60,060 nucleotides of DNA from Sulfopaludibacter sp035606355. Lineage in GTDB: Bacteria > Acidobacteriota > Terriglobia > Bryobacterales > Bryobacteraceae. Below are positions 1-7,314 of this stretch, piece by piece. Numbering within the stretch: position 1 is the stretch's first letter; the number at the start of each line of letters is the position of its first letter. Under the pieces are notes generated by a model, which worked only from the letters and a program-made list of their open reading frames with translations, searched no databases and had not been told where the DNA came from. The position numbers and the translations under genes were made by a program. The DNA lies in contig DATNFO010000050.1 in assembly GCA_035606355.1 (NCBI GenBank), positions 1 to 60,060 on the forward strand. The letters are read 5' to 3'.

Positions 1-456
1 CCCGGCGAACGCGCCGAGGCCGTGCATCTCGCGGCGTCCGACCCTGCCAATCCATACGGCGCACTGCTGCCATGGAGCGAAGAATCCTCAGACCACGCCA
101 TGGCGCGAGCGGCGGGCGCGAACGTGATTCTCGTGAACGGAAGATTGGCGGCGTTTTTCCGACGGCGCAACCCGGCGATCCGCGTTTTTCTTCCCGCCGA
201 TGAGCCGGAGCGCAGCCACGTGGCACGCGCACTGGCAATGAAACTCGCCGAAGTGGCGATTCGCCGGCAAGGGCGGCGCAGCGGACTGCTGATCGCCACA
301 ATCAACGATGAGCCCGCTGCCGGTCAGGCGCTGAGTCCTTTCCTGGAAGAGAGCGGCTTCATCGCCACGGCGGCAGGCTACCAGATGCGCCGCGTGACTG
401 CGTCCGCGATGGCGGAAGAAGCGGAGCCCGAAGAGGACGAGCCCGGCGATGCCTGA
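1..456 (+). CDS. lhr: Lhr-type DEAD/DEAH helicase, C-terminal fragment
   Basis: The reading frame is open from the first base, so this is the 3' end of a gene starting outside the window; about 151 residues are visible. The stretch ADPANPYG-like (SDPANPYGALLPW) followed by a VILVNGRLAAFFRR segment is what I recognise as the far C-terminus of Lhr (large helicase-related) proteins, ATP-dependent 3'-5' helicases of DNA repair. None of the helicase motifs lie in the window, so the call rests on the tail and on context. The stop overlaps the next gene by 8 bp (449-456), a DNA glycosylase; an lhr-nei neighbourhood is also known in mycobacteria, which supports a repair role. The C-terminal 15 residues are very acidic. 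Confidence 0.72.
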   Translation, partial: PGERAEAVHLAASDPANPYGALLPWSEESSDHAMARAAGANVILVNGRLAAFFRRRNPAIRVFLPADEPERSHVARALAMKLAEVAIRRQGRRSGLLIATINDEPAAGQALSPFLEESGFIATAAGYQMRRVTASAMAEEAEPEEDEPGDA

Positions 457-1261
457 AGGCGACACCATCTTCCGCGCCGCGCGCACGCTCAACCGCGCGC
501 TGCAGGGACGGGTGGTGACGAAGTTCGAAACGCAGTTGCCGCAGCTCGCGCGCATCGATGACGATTCTCCGATTGCAGGCCGGGTGGTGGAGAGTGTCGA
601 CGCCGCCGGCAAGTGGATGCGCGTCTACTTTTCCGGCGACCTGATTCTCCTCACGCACATGCTGATGAACGGTAGCTGGCACATTTACCGGCCCGGAGAG
701 CGGTGGCAGCGCAGCCGCACGCAAATGCGCATCGCCATTTACACGGAACCGTTCGTAGCCGTAGCGTTCCAGGTACCGATCGCGGAATTCCATACCGCCG
801 CGACGCTCGCGCGGCACGCGAGTTTGCGCCGGCTCGGCCCGGATGTGTTGTCGGAGGACTTCGATGAGACAGCGGCGGTCGAGCGGTTGCGCTCCCGTCC
901 CGACCTCGATGTGGGCGTGGCGCTCTTGAGCCAGTCGCTGATCGCCGGCTTGGGGAATGTCTTCAAAAGCGAGGTATGTTTCGCCAGCCGCGTGAACCCT
1001 CATCGAAAAGTGGCGACTCTCTCGCAGGTGGAACTTGCCGCGCTGATCGGCGACGCGCGCAAATTTATGACCGCGAACGTAGCAGAGGCGTCGCACATGC
1101 GCCAGACCACAGGACGCCTGAACCCAGCGCAGCGTTTGTGGGTCTACGGCCGCGGCGGTGAGCCGTGCCTGGTTTGCGGAACGCCCATCGAATCGCGAAA
1201 ACAGGGGCTGGACGCACGAGTCACATTCTGGTGCCCCGCATGCCAGCCGCTTGCCGTGTGA
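449..1261 (+). CDS. nei: Fpg/Nei-family DNA glycosylase (Nei2-like)
   Basis: Bifunctional base-excision repair enzyme that removes oxidised bases and cleaves the abasic site by beta/delta elimination. The protein starts MPEGDTIFRAA: after removal of Met the Pro2 amine is the nucleophile and Glu3 the catalytic acid of the family. The helix-two-turn-helix is around residues 165-185 (LIAGLGNVFKSEVCF) and a C-terminal zinc finger carries CLVC ... CPAC with the conserved Arg before the last pair (residues ~233-266). The 270-residue length is normal. MPEGDT with Asp5-Thr6 resembles Nei/Nei2 rather than Fpg (MPELPE). Start overlaps the upstream Lhr gene by 8 bp, so the two are probably translationally coupled. 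Confidence 0.9.
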   Translation: MPEGDTIFRAARTLNRALQGRVVTKFETQLPQLARIDDDSPIAGRVVESVDAAGKWMRVYFSGDLILLTHMLMNGSWHIYRPGERWQRSRTQMRIAIYTEPFVAVAFQVPIAEFHTAATLARHASLRRLGPDVLSEDFDETAAVERLRSRPDLDVGVALLSQSLIAGLGNVFKSEVCFASRVNPHRKVATLSQVELAALIGDARKFMTANVAEASHMRQTTGRLNPAQRLWVYGRGGEPCLVCGTPIESRKQGLDARVTFWCPACQPLAV

Positions 1262-1273
1262 TCCTGGTTCTCA

Positions 1274-2752
1274 GTGCGACGCATCGCCATCATTCTTCTC
1301 GCCGCTACCCTGCTGCTGTGTGACGACACGCCGGCCCCGCCCGCCATTGCGCCCGACGGCGTCTGGAACTCCGTAAGCCAGGTGCCGCCCTCGTTACCCG
1401 CCGGAGCGATCGCTCGCGGCGCGCGGATTGCGATCACCGGAGTGCGTCTCAGTCCGAAACCAACGGTGACGCTGAACGGCGCTCCGCTCGCGATCCTTTC
1501 GGCAGCTCCGCGCCGCATCGAAGCCGTAATCCCCGAAACCGCCGAACCTGGACCGGCACGCCTGATCGTCACCACCGCGGCCGGGGCGAGCGAGCCTTAT
1601 GCTCTCGATGTGGCTGCGAGCGGCTTCGGCTTCAACGCGTCGATCCAGGGAGACGCAACGCCGGGCGGGTCGCTGACTGTCGAGGGTTCCGGCGCCGGAG
1701 CCGCCGATTTGGATCTGTTCATCGGGGGCAAGCGCGCATCCGTGCTCGCCGTGAAATTAAAGGAGCCAGGGCTCTACACCGTCACCGCGCAGGCACCGCG
1801 CGATGCGCCGCCCGGCTGCTTCGTTCCCGTGAGCGGCCGCTCGCGCACCACGGGCCGGCCCACGAACTTCACTGCCGCCAGAATCCACGCGCCCAACGAG
1901 CCATGCCATGACCAGGTGGATTGGTTCCGCGACACCGTCGAGCACGCTACCAGCGCAGGTGTTGTCGCTCTCGCGCGCATCACGCTCCTGCTCGGCGAGA
2001 AGGACGAGTATGTTTTCGATTACGGGCTCGCGAGTTTCGCCCGCCAGGAATCGGGGAACCGGCCGTTCCCGCCGTTCCCGCCGTTCGGAACGTGCACGGG
2101 CTTCACAGAGCGGGTGAATCTGCGCGAGACGATGGCGCGCCGCGGCATCGCCGCCGAATGGCCGGAAGTTGCCAAGCCCGCGCCGGGAAACCGCGTGCTC
2201 AAACCGGGACCGCTCGACCTTGCGCACGGCGGCCGCGCGATCGTCCTCGCGCGCGCAGGTGTGATCGGCGGGCGCGCTCCGCTGGAGCATACTCCGCCGG
2301 CGCCTCTCTTCCTCACTCCCGGCCGCATACGAATTTCGAGCAAGGGCACTGCCGAGGTGGGCGCGTTCGAGTCCGAAATCACCGCCACGACGCCGATCTC
2401 CTGGCGCAATCGCCGCGATCTGGCCGAGGTCGCGCGCGCGTCCGGAGCCACCGTGGAATGGAAAGCCGCCCGCAAAGACGATGCGGTCCTGATCGTCGCC
2501 GTCTCAGCCGAAGAACGCAACGGCGATTCGGCCATGTGCCTCTGCATGGCGCAAGCCGCGGCGGGCAGATTCCAGATTCCCGCTCAAGCACTCGCCAATT
2601 TGCCCGTGTCGGACCCGGCTGAGCCCGACCTCAGCTACATGCTGCTGCTCGAGGTTCCCGCGAGTCCGCCCACGCCGGTAACAGCCAGGGGCATCGACAC
2701 CGCCTTCGCGGCATTCGTCTCGGCCAGTGTCCGCGAAACCAGCTTCCGATAG
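1274..2752 (+). CDS. Secreted protein of unknown function with an IPT-like domain
   Basis: 492 residues. Residues 1-16 form a hydrophobic signal peptide (MRRIAIILLAATLLLC); the Cys at 16 could be a lipobox Cys but the preceding LLL is not a good match. Residues ~45-110 resemble the short Ig/IPT-like modules common in Solibacter-type proteins (GARIAITGVRLSPKPTVTLNG). The rest, including a Cys-bearing central part, I do not recognise. It starts 13 bp after the nei stop and ends 39 bp before the FHA operon, and may be co-transcribed with either. Likely extracytoplasmic; no enzymatic motif seen. Start GTG at 1274 gives the full signal peptide. Confidence 0.6.
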   Translation: MRRIAIILLAATLLLCDDTPAPPAIAPDGVWNSVSQVPPSLPAGAIARGARIAITGVRLSPKPTVTLNGAPLAILSAAPRRIEAVIPETAEPGPARLIVTTAAGASEPYALDVAASGFGFNASIQGDATPGGSLTVEGSGAGAADLDLFIGGKRASVLAVKLKEPGLYTVTAQAPRDAPPGCFVPVSGRSRTTGRPTNFTAARIHAPNEPCHDQVDWFRDTVEHATSAGVVALARITLLLGEKDEYVFDYGLASFARQESGNRPFPPFPPFGTCTGFTERVNLRETMARRGIAAEWPEVAKPAPGNRVLKPGPLDLAHGGRAIVLARAGVIGGRAPLEHTPPAPLFLTPGRIRISSKGTAEVGAFESEITATTPISWRNRRDLAEVARASGATVEWKAARKDDAVLIVAVSAEERNGDSAMCLCMAQAAAGRFQIPAQALANLPVSDPAEPDLSYMLLLEVPASPPTPVTARGIDTAFAAFVSASVRETSFR

Positions 2753-2769
2753 CCGCTACCCCCCACTGC

Positions 2770-2791
2770 TAAAATCGAGTCAGGCCAACTT
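2770..2791 (+). promoter_or_regulatory. Possible -10 element for the FHA/kinase operon
   Basis: A TAAAAT hexamer at 2770-2775 lies 16 nt before the ATG at 2792. No convincing -35 box is visible 16-18 bp upstream, so this is a weak call made because the operon boundary must lie in this 39-bp gap if the operon has its own promoter. Confidence 0.25.
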
Positions 2792-3664
2792 ATGGATCGT
2801 TCGACCGCTTCCCATCCAGCAACGGCCCGCGAAATTATCCTCGAGATCGTCCGCAATATGCGCGAAGGACTTGAGCCGCTCCACTACTCCACCCTCGCGC
2901 CGGCCATCTACGACGTCTACCTGCACCCTGAGGATATGGAGCGCCTCCGCGGCATCGTCCCGCGCATTGTCGACGAAGCCCGCCGCGCGCTGGACTCCGA
3001 AACGGAGGCTCTCAACAAAGCCTCGCTGGGAGAGCGCCTGAAGATCGCGCGCCGCTCGGAACCGAAAATCACGCCTCCCGAAGGCGGATGGCAGATCCGC
3101 ATTCACGAGAATACAGACGACGAAGTTTCGCCCGGCGATATCGTGATCTACTCCGAACTGGCGATGCCCGCAAAAGCCGAGCTGGGCGCGGGTTCCATGA
3201 CCAAGCGCATCGCCACCCGCCGCATGTCCGGCGCGCAGATGCCTGCGGATGTCAGCACTGCCCTGCCCGGTTCGGCGCCTCCCGCACCCGCCGACCCGGC
3301 CGGCGCTTTTGCCATCCTCGAATACGACGACCCTTCCGGGCACAAGTCCTTCGCGGTCACGAAAGACGAAATCGTGGTCGGCCGCGGAGGCCGCGACTAC
3401 TGGACCGACCTCAAGCTGGATACACTGCCCGACGTCTCGCGCGAACACTTCCGCCTGCGCCGCGACGCCGCGTCGGGCCAGTTTTTCCTCAAAGATCTGA
3501 GCCGCCTCGGCACTACCATCAACGGCGAAAAAGCGCCTTGCAGCGTCGATCACGAAGGCGGCGACAAGCGCGACCTGAACGTAGAAGTGCCGCTGCCCGA
3601 CCGCGCCCGCATAGGCCTGGCCGGCGTCATTTTTCTCGACTTCCGAACCACCGCGAATGGTTAA
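2792..3664 (+). CDS. FHA-domain protein, first gene of the signalling/cell-wall operon
   Basis: 290 residues, cytosolic. The N-terminal ~110 residues are helical and unrecognised (EIVRNMREGLEPLHYSTLAP). The C-terminal FHA domain (~residues 175-285), a phosphothreonine-binding fold, shows the hallmark residues: VGRGG for the Gly-Arg loop (~residue 195), SREHFRLR for the Ser/His loop and LGTTINGE in place of the usual NGT/NG turn. It is separated from the PP2C phosphatase gene by an 8-bp overlap and lies upstream of a Ser/Thr kinase, so it probably reads out phosphorylated kinase-pathway targets. It is the positional analogue of the FHA adaptors in the actinobacterial pknB locus. Partner proteins are inference. 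Confidence 0.82.
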   Translation: MDRSTASHPATAREIILEIVRNMREGLEPLHYSTLAPAIYDVYLHPEDMERLRGIVPRIVDEARRALDSETEALNKASLGERLKIARRSEPKITPPEGGWQIRIHENTDDEVSPGDIVIYSELAMPAKAELGAGSMTKRIATRRMSGAQMPADVSTALPGSAPPAPADPAGAFAILEYDDPSGHKSFAVTKDEIVVGRGGRDYWTDLKLDTLPDVSREHFRLRRDAASGQFFLKDLSRLGTTINGEKAPCSVDHEGGDKRDLNVEVPLPDRARIGLAGVIFLDFRTTANG

Positions 3665-5135
3665 GACGAATATCAGGAGCGCCGGCGCCAGCGATCCCGG
3701 CAGGGTTCGCAAGAACAACGAAGACGCATTCTACGCCGATGCCGAGCGCGGCTTCTTTTTCGTGGTAGATGGAATCGGCGGCCAGAACGCCGGTGAGAAA
3801 GCGGCCGCCATCGCGGTGGATCGCATTAAGACGCGTTTGGAACGCCAGACCGGAGCCATCGAGCAGCGCATCCGGGAAGCCATCGCGATGGCCAACAACG
3901 AAATCTTCCGCCAGTCGCAAACCAACCCGGAATGGGAAGGTATGGCATGCGTGCTCACGGTAGTCGCTCTCGAGAACGGTTCGCTGGTGTACGGGCACGT
4001 GGGCGATTCGCGCCTGTACCAGATCCGCCGCGGCACGATCCAAAAATTGACGCACGATCATTCACCCGTCGGCGAGCGCGAAGATTCCGGCGAGCTCTCC
4101 GAAGCCGAGGCCATGCGCCATCCGCGCCGCAACGAAGTGTTTCGCGACGTCGGCTCCGAAGAACACGCTCCCGACGACCGCGACTTCATCGAGCTGCGCC
4201 GCCTGCCCTTCGACCCCGATTCCGCCCTGTTGCTTTGTTCCGATGGTCTCAGCGATCTGGTGCCGTCGGCCGAAATTCAGCGCCTTGTTTCGGCCGATGC
4301 CGGCCGTCCCGAAGCCGCCGCGCAGGCGCTCATCGCCGCCGCCAATGCCGCCGGAGGCAAGGACAACGTAACGGTCCTGATCGTCGAGGGCGAATCCTTC
4401 GCCACGCCGCGTGCAACGGATCCACCGGCTGCTGCCGCGGCGCCATCGCACTGGCCGCGATACATTGCCGCGCTTGCCGCCGGAGCCGCGCTTGCCGCCG
4501 GAGCCGCATGGTTCACGCGCGACTTGTGGAATCCGAAACCTCCACCGGTTGTCCTGGCCCCGCGCGTGCTTTCGGTAGGGCAGAATGCCGATTTCGGAAC
4601 GATTATGGAGGCCGTGAGCGCTGCGCGCGGCGGTGATACGGTGGACGTGCAGACGGGCGACTACCGCGAGGAGATCCACCTGAAATCCGGAGTGGTTCTA
4701 CGCAGCCATGCGCCGGGCACCGCGGTAATTCGCGCAGCCCCCGCGGGGAGGGGTCCCGCGGTCACAGCGGATGGCGTGACGAACGCGCGCTTCAGCGGCT
4801 TCCGGATTCTTGGCGATGCGGCCACACCTTTGCGCGAGGCTGTGCTGCTCACGAATTCCTCCGCCGAACTCGATAATCTGGTGATTGAAGGAGCAGGCAC
4901 AGCGATCGAAATCCGGGGAGGCTCGCCGACAGTGAGCGCGAGCCGAATCACCGACTGGCTGGAACGCGGCATCGCGATTTCGGGGGGCGCTACTCCGGTG
5001 CTGTCCCACAACATTCTGGCATCTCCCCGAGGCACAGCCATCGCAACCGATGCAACGTCGAAGCCCGTGCTGATCGACAATACGCTTCCGGCCGTGACGC
5101 CGCCCCACGCGCGAAAGGGCGGACATACGGAATGA
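3657..5135 (+). CDS. Membrane PP2C-family Ser/Thr phosphatase with C-terminal beta-helix
   Basis: 492 residues. Residues 1-~245 are a PP2C (PPM) catalytic domain: RKNNEDAF near residue 20, metal ligand Asp38 in VVDGIGG, GHVGDSRLY, CSDGLSD and GGKDNVTVL motifs are all present, so it should be an active metal-dependent phosphatase. A transmembrane helix follows at ~268-286 (YIAALAAGAALAAGAAW). The outside part (~300-480) looks like a right-handed parallel beta-helix (DUF1565/NosD-like): repeated short strands beginning FGTIMEAVSAARGGDTVDV. Start ATG overlaps the upstream FHA gene by 8 bp. Topology matches PstP (cytosolic PP2C, one TM, external domain), but the external domain differs. Predicted role: counteracts the kinase encoded next. 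Confidence 0.86.
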   Translation: MVKTNIRSAGASDPGRVRKNNEDAFYADAERGFFFVVDGIGGQNAGEKAAAIAVDRIKTRLERQTGAIEQRIREAIAMANNEIFRQSQTNPEWEGMACVLTVVALENGSLVYGHVGDSRLYQIRRGTIQKLTHDHSPVGEREDSGELSEAEAMRHPRRNEVFRDVGSEEHAPDDRDFIELRRLPFDPDSALLLCSDGLSDLVPSAEIQRLVSADAGRPEAAAQALIAAANAAGGKDNVTVLIVEGESFATPRATDPPAAAAAPSHWPRYIAALAAGAALAAGAAWFTRDLWNPKPPPVVLAPRVLSVGQNADFGTIMEAVSAARGGDTVDVQTGDYREEIHLKSGVVLRSHAPGTAVIRAAPAGRGPAVTADGVTNARFSGFRILGDAATPLREAVLLTNSSAELDNLVIEGAGTAIEIRGGSPTVSASRITDWLERGIAISGGATPVLSHNILASPRGTAIATDATSKPVLIDNTLPAVTPPHARKGGHTE

Positions 5136-5145
5136 GCGGAATATG

Positions 5146-5363
5146 CCTTTCGATACACCTTTTACCGCTCCCTCACGGGTTTGTGAAGAAATCCGGCTGC
5201 TGTTCTCGTCGCGCTCTATCCCCCTTTCGACGCACCTTTTACCGCTCCCTCACGGTCGCGGCTCCGTTAGCATCAACCCCATACGGAGCCGTGACCGTAA
5301 GGGAGCGGCAAAAGGTGCCGGGGATACGATCTTTTTTCACAAGCCCGTCAGGAAGCGGTAAAG
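5146..5363 (+). repeat. Nested inverted-repeat element between phosphatase and kinase genes
   Basis: The 244-bp gap inside the operon is filled by a structured repeat. An inner palindrome has 36-nt arms at 5232-5267 and 5283-5318 with three mismatches and a 15-nt loop. An outer, less perfect pair flanks it (about 5160-5191 and 5331-5363, both containing TTTACCGCT...TGTGAA on opposite strands). The left side also contains a direct duplication of the CTTTTACCGCTCCCTCACGG unit (about 5155-5175 and 5235-5254). A second copy occurs at 59785-59949 in the same orientation. No ORF of its own. Could act as an RNA stem-loop, REP/MITE-like element or attenuator; no transposase is present. Confidence 0.85.
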
Positions 5364-5379
5364 TTGAGGGCGCCGACCA

Positions 5380-7314
5380 ATGATCGCGCCCGCCAGCCGG
5401 AAAATCGGCAAATACGAAATCCGCCAAAAGCTCGGCCGCGGCGGAATGGCGGACGTTTATCTCGCGCAGGACCTGGTGGCCGGCTACACGGTAGCGCTCA
5501 AAGCCATCGAGCACGCTCCCGACCGCGATACGCAGGACGCCATCGAAGCCGAACGCCGCGGGGCTGAGCTCCAGGCCCGCCTCGCCGCCATCGATCCCCA
5601 CGTGGTCAGAGTTTACGATGCCAATGACGCCGATGGATTTTTTTACGTCGCGATGGAGTACGTCGATGGGCAGGACCTCGCCGAGCTGATGCGCCGCGGT
5701 CCCCTCGCGGTCCCGTTCGCCGTCGAAGTCGCCACCAAAATCGCGCGCACTCTCAACAATGCGCATCACCTGGAAGCGTTCGTGCAAGGGCGCAACATCC
5801 ACGGCATCGTTCATGGCGATATCAAGCCCAAGAACATCCGCATCGATGCGCGCGGCGAAGTTCGCGTGCTCGATTTCGGAATCGCCAAAGCCCTCTCGCT
5901 TTCGCGCCGCCTGACGCGCAACGAATTCGGCAGCGTCCCGTACGCCTCGCCGGAGCGCCTGGAGTCCGGAGAAGTGAATGCGCAGTCGGATCTCTGGTCG
6001 TTGGCCGTGATGCTCTACGAGATGCTCACCGGAATGCAGCCGTACCACGCCGATTCCACCGAGCGCCTGGAGCGCATGATCCGCTCACACATTCCGCCGC
6101 CGCCCGCGCCGGAACCCGTGCCCGAACCGCTCCGGCGTTTCCTCATGAAGGCCATGGCCCCCGAGCCCGAGCTCCGCTATGCCGACGCGCGCGAATTCGC
6201 GGCCGACCTGGATGCGTTCACCGCCGGGCAAACCCTGCACGCCGCCTCTGAAGACCTGGACGCCACGCGCCGCACGCATCGCGACACCGATCCCGACGCT
6301 ACGCGCCGAACGGGGCCCGCCCACGATTTCGATGGCGACGACACGCGCCGCACGGCAGCGTCGTATCCGCCGCCCGCGCCCGTTCCGGCCCGCCGCCGCC
6401 GCAGCGTTTTCGGCAGCTTCATGCGCGCCGTCGCGCTCACGGCGCTGGTCTGCCTGGCCTACGCCACCTACTCGGCGATTTCCAAATACCTGCTGTATCA
6501 GCACGGCCAGGCGCTGGAGCGCCAGATCAAATCCGAACAACTCACGGACCCGGACGCGATCTGGGCAAAATGGACGGAACTTTCCAAGGACAATCCTTCG
6601 TCCTTGGTTTTATATGGCCCGCGCAAAGCCGTCAGGCAGAATCTGGAAAGCGCGGCCGATCGTGTGATCGATACGTACCGGAATTCCGACTCGCAAGCCG
6701 TCTATGAGAAAGATTGGGATCACGCCCGCACGTTGCTGCAACATGCCCTGCTGGCCGACCCCGATGACACGACGCGTGGCAAACTCCGCCTCGTCGAGGG
6801 CCACATCGCGCGCATCAACGGCACTACTCACCGGGACGTTCCGAAACTGCAGGAGGCCATCGACGATTTTGAGGACGCGCGCAAACTCCTCCCCCACTCG
6901 CCCGATCCCGACCTCGGCCTCGCCCGCACCTTCGTCTACGGTCTCAAGGACATCGACAAGGCCTATGACGCTTTGCAGAGCGCGCAGAACAACGGTTACA
7001 AGCTCGGCAATCGTGAAAAAGGCCAGCTTGCCGACGGCTATCGCGAGCGCGCCGACCGCACGTTCGCCGATTCGCGCGACGTTCGCGGCCTGCCGCTTGA
7101 GAAGGACGAGATCCAGCGCGCCGCCGACGATTACAAACGCGCGCTGGAGTTGTATCAAAGCATCGCGCCCTATGGCAATTCGAACTCCATGATCCTGCGC
7201 GTGCAAAGCAGTCTGGATACGGTCACCAATCGACTGAAAGAGATTGAAGCGGGCAACTCTCCACTCGGCGCGTTGCTTCCCTTGTTATGGCGGTTACGCG
7301 GAGTAAGACACTAG
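5380..7314 (+). CDS. Transmembrane Ser/Thr protein kinase with TPR-like external region
   Basis: 644 residues. Hanks-type kinase domain at ~12-275: glycine loop LGRGGMADVY (18-27), catalytic Lys41 in VALK, catalytic loop HGDIKPKN with Asp147, DFG at 165-167, and SPE in place of APE. The usual HRD arginine is Gly146, so it is a non-RD kinase. Residues 292-325 contain three D-x-T-R-R-T motifs just before the single membrane helix (~348-368), likely phosphosites for the FHA proteins. The external ~270 residues are helical and TPR-like, with no PASTA domains. Gene overlaps the SEDS-PBP gene by 28 bp. Likely regulates cell-wall synthesis through the adjacent synthase and FHA proteins (inference from operon). 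Confidence 0.9.
   Translation: MIAPASRKIGKYEIRQKLGRGGMADVYLAQDLVAGYTVALKAIEHAPDRDTQDAIEAERRGAELQARLAAIDPHVVRVYDANDADGFFYVAMEYVDGQDLAELMRRGPLAVPFAVEVATKIARTLNNAHHLEAFVQGRNIHGIVHGDIKPKNIRIDARGEVRVLDFGIAKALSLSRRLTRNEFGSVPYASPERLESGEVNAQSDLWSLAVMLYEMLTGMQPYHADSTERLERMIRSHIPPPPAPEPVPEPLRRFLMKAMAPEPELRYADAREFAADLDAFTAGQTLHAASEDLDATRRTHRDTDPDATRRTGPAHDFDGDDTRRTAASYPPPAPVPARRRRSVFGSFMRAVALTALVCLAYATYSAISKYLLYQHGQALERQIKSEQLTDPDAIWAKWTELSKDNPSSLVLYGPRKAVRQNLESAADRVIDTYRNSDSQAVYEKDWDHARTLLQHALLADPDDTTRGKLRLVEGHIARINGTTHRDVPKLQEAIDDFEDARKLLPHSPDPDLGLARTFVYGLKDIDKAYDALQSAQNNGYKLGNREKGQLADGYRERADRTFADSRDVRGLPLEKDEIQRAADDYKRALELYQSIAPYGNSNSMILRVQSSLDTVTNRLKEIEAGNSPLGALLPLLWRLRGVRH

Noticed and set aside
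5146..5363. Considered a CRISPR array or a mobile element with transposase.
   Set aside because: Repeats are palindromic and irregularly spaced, spacers are not unique units and no ORF is present.
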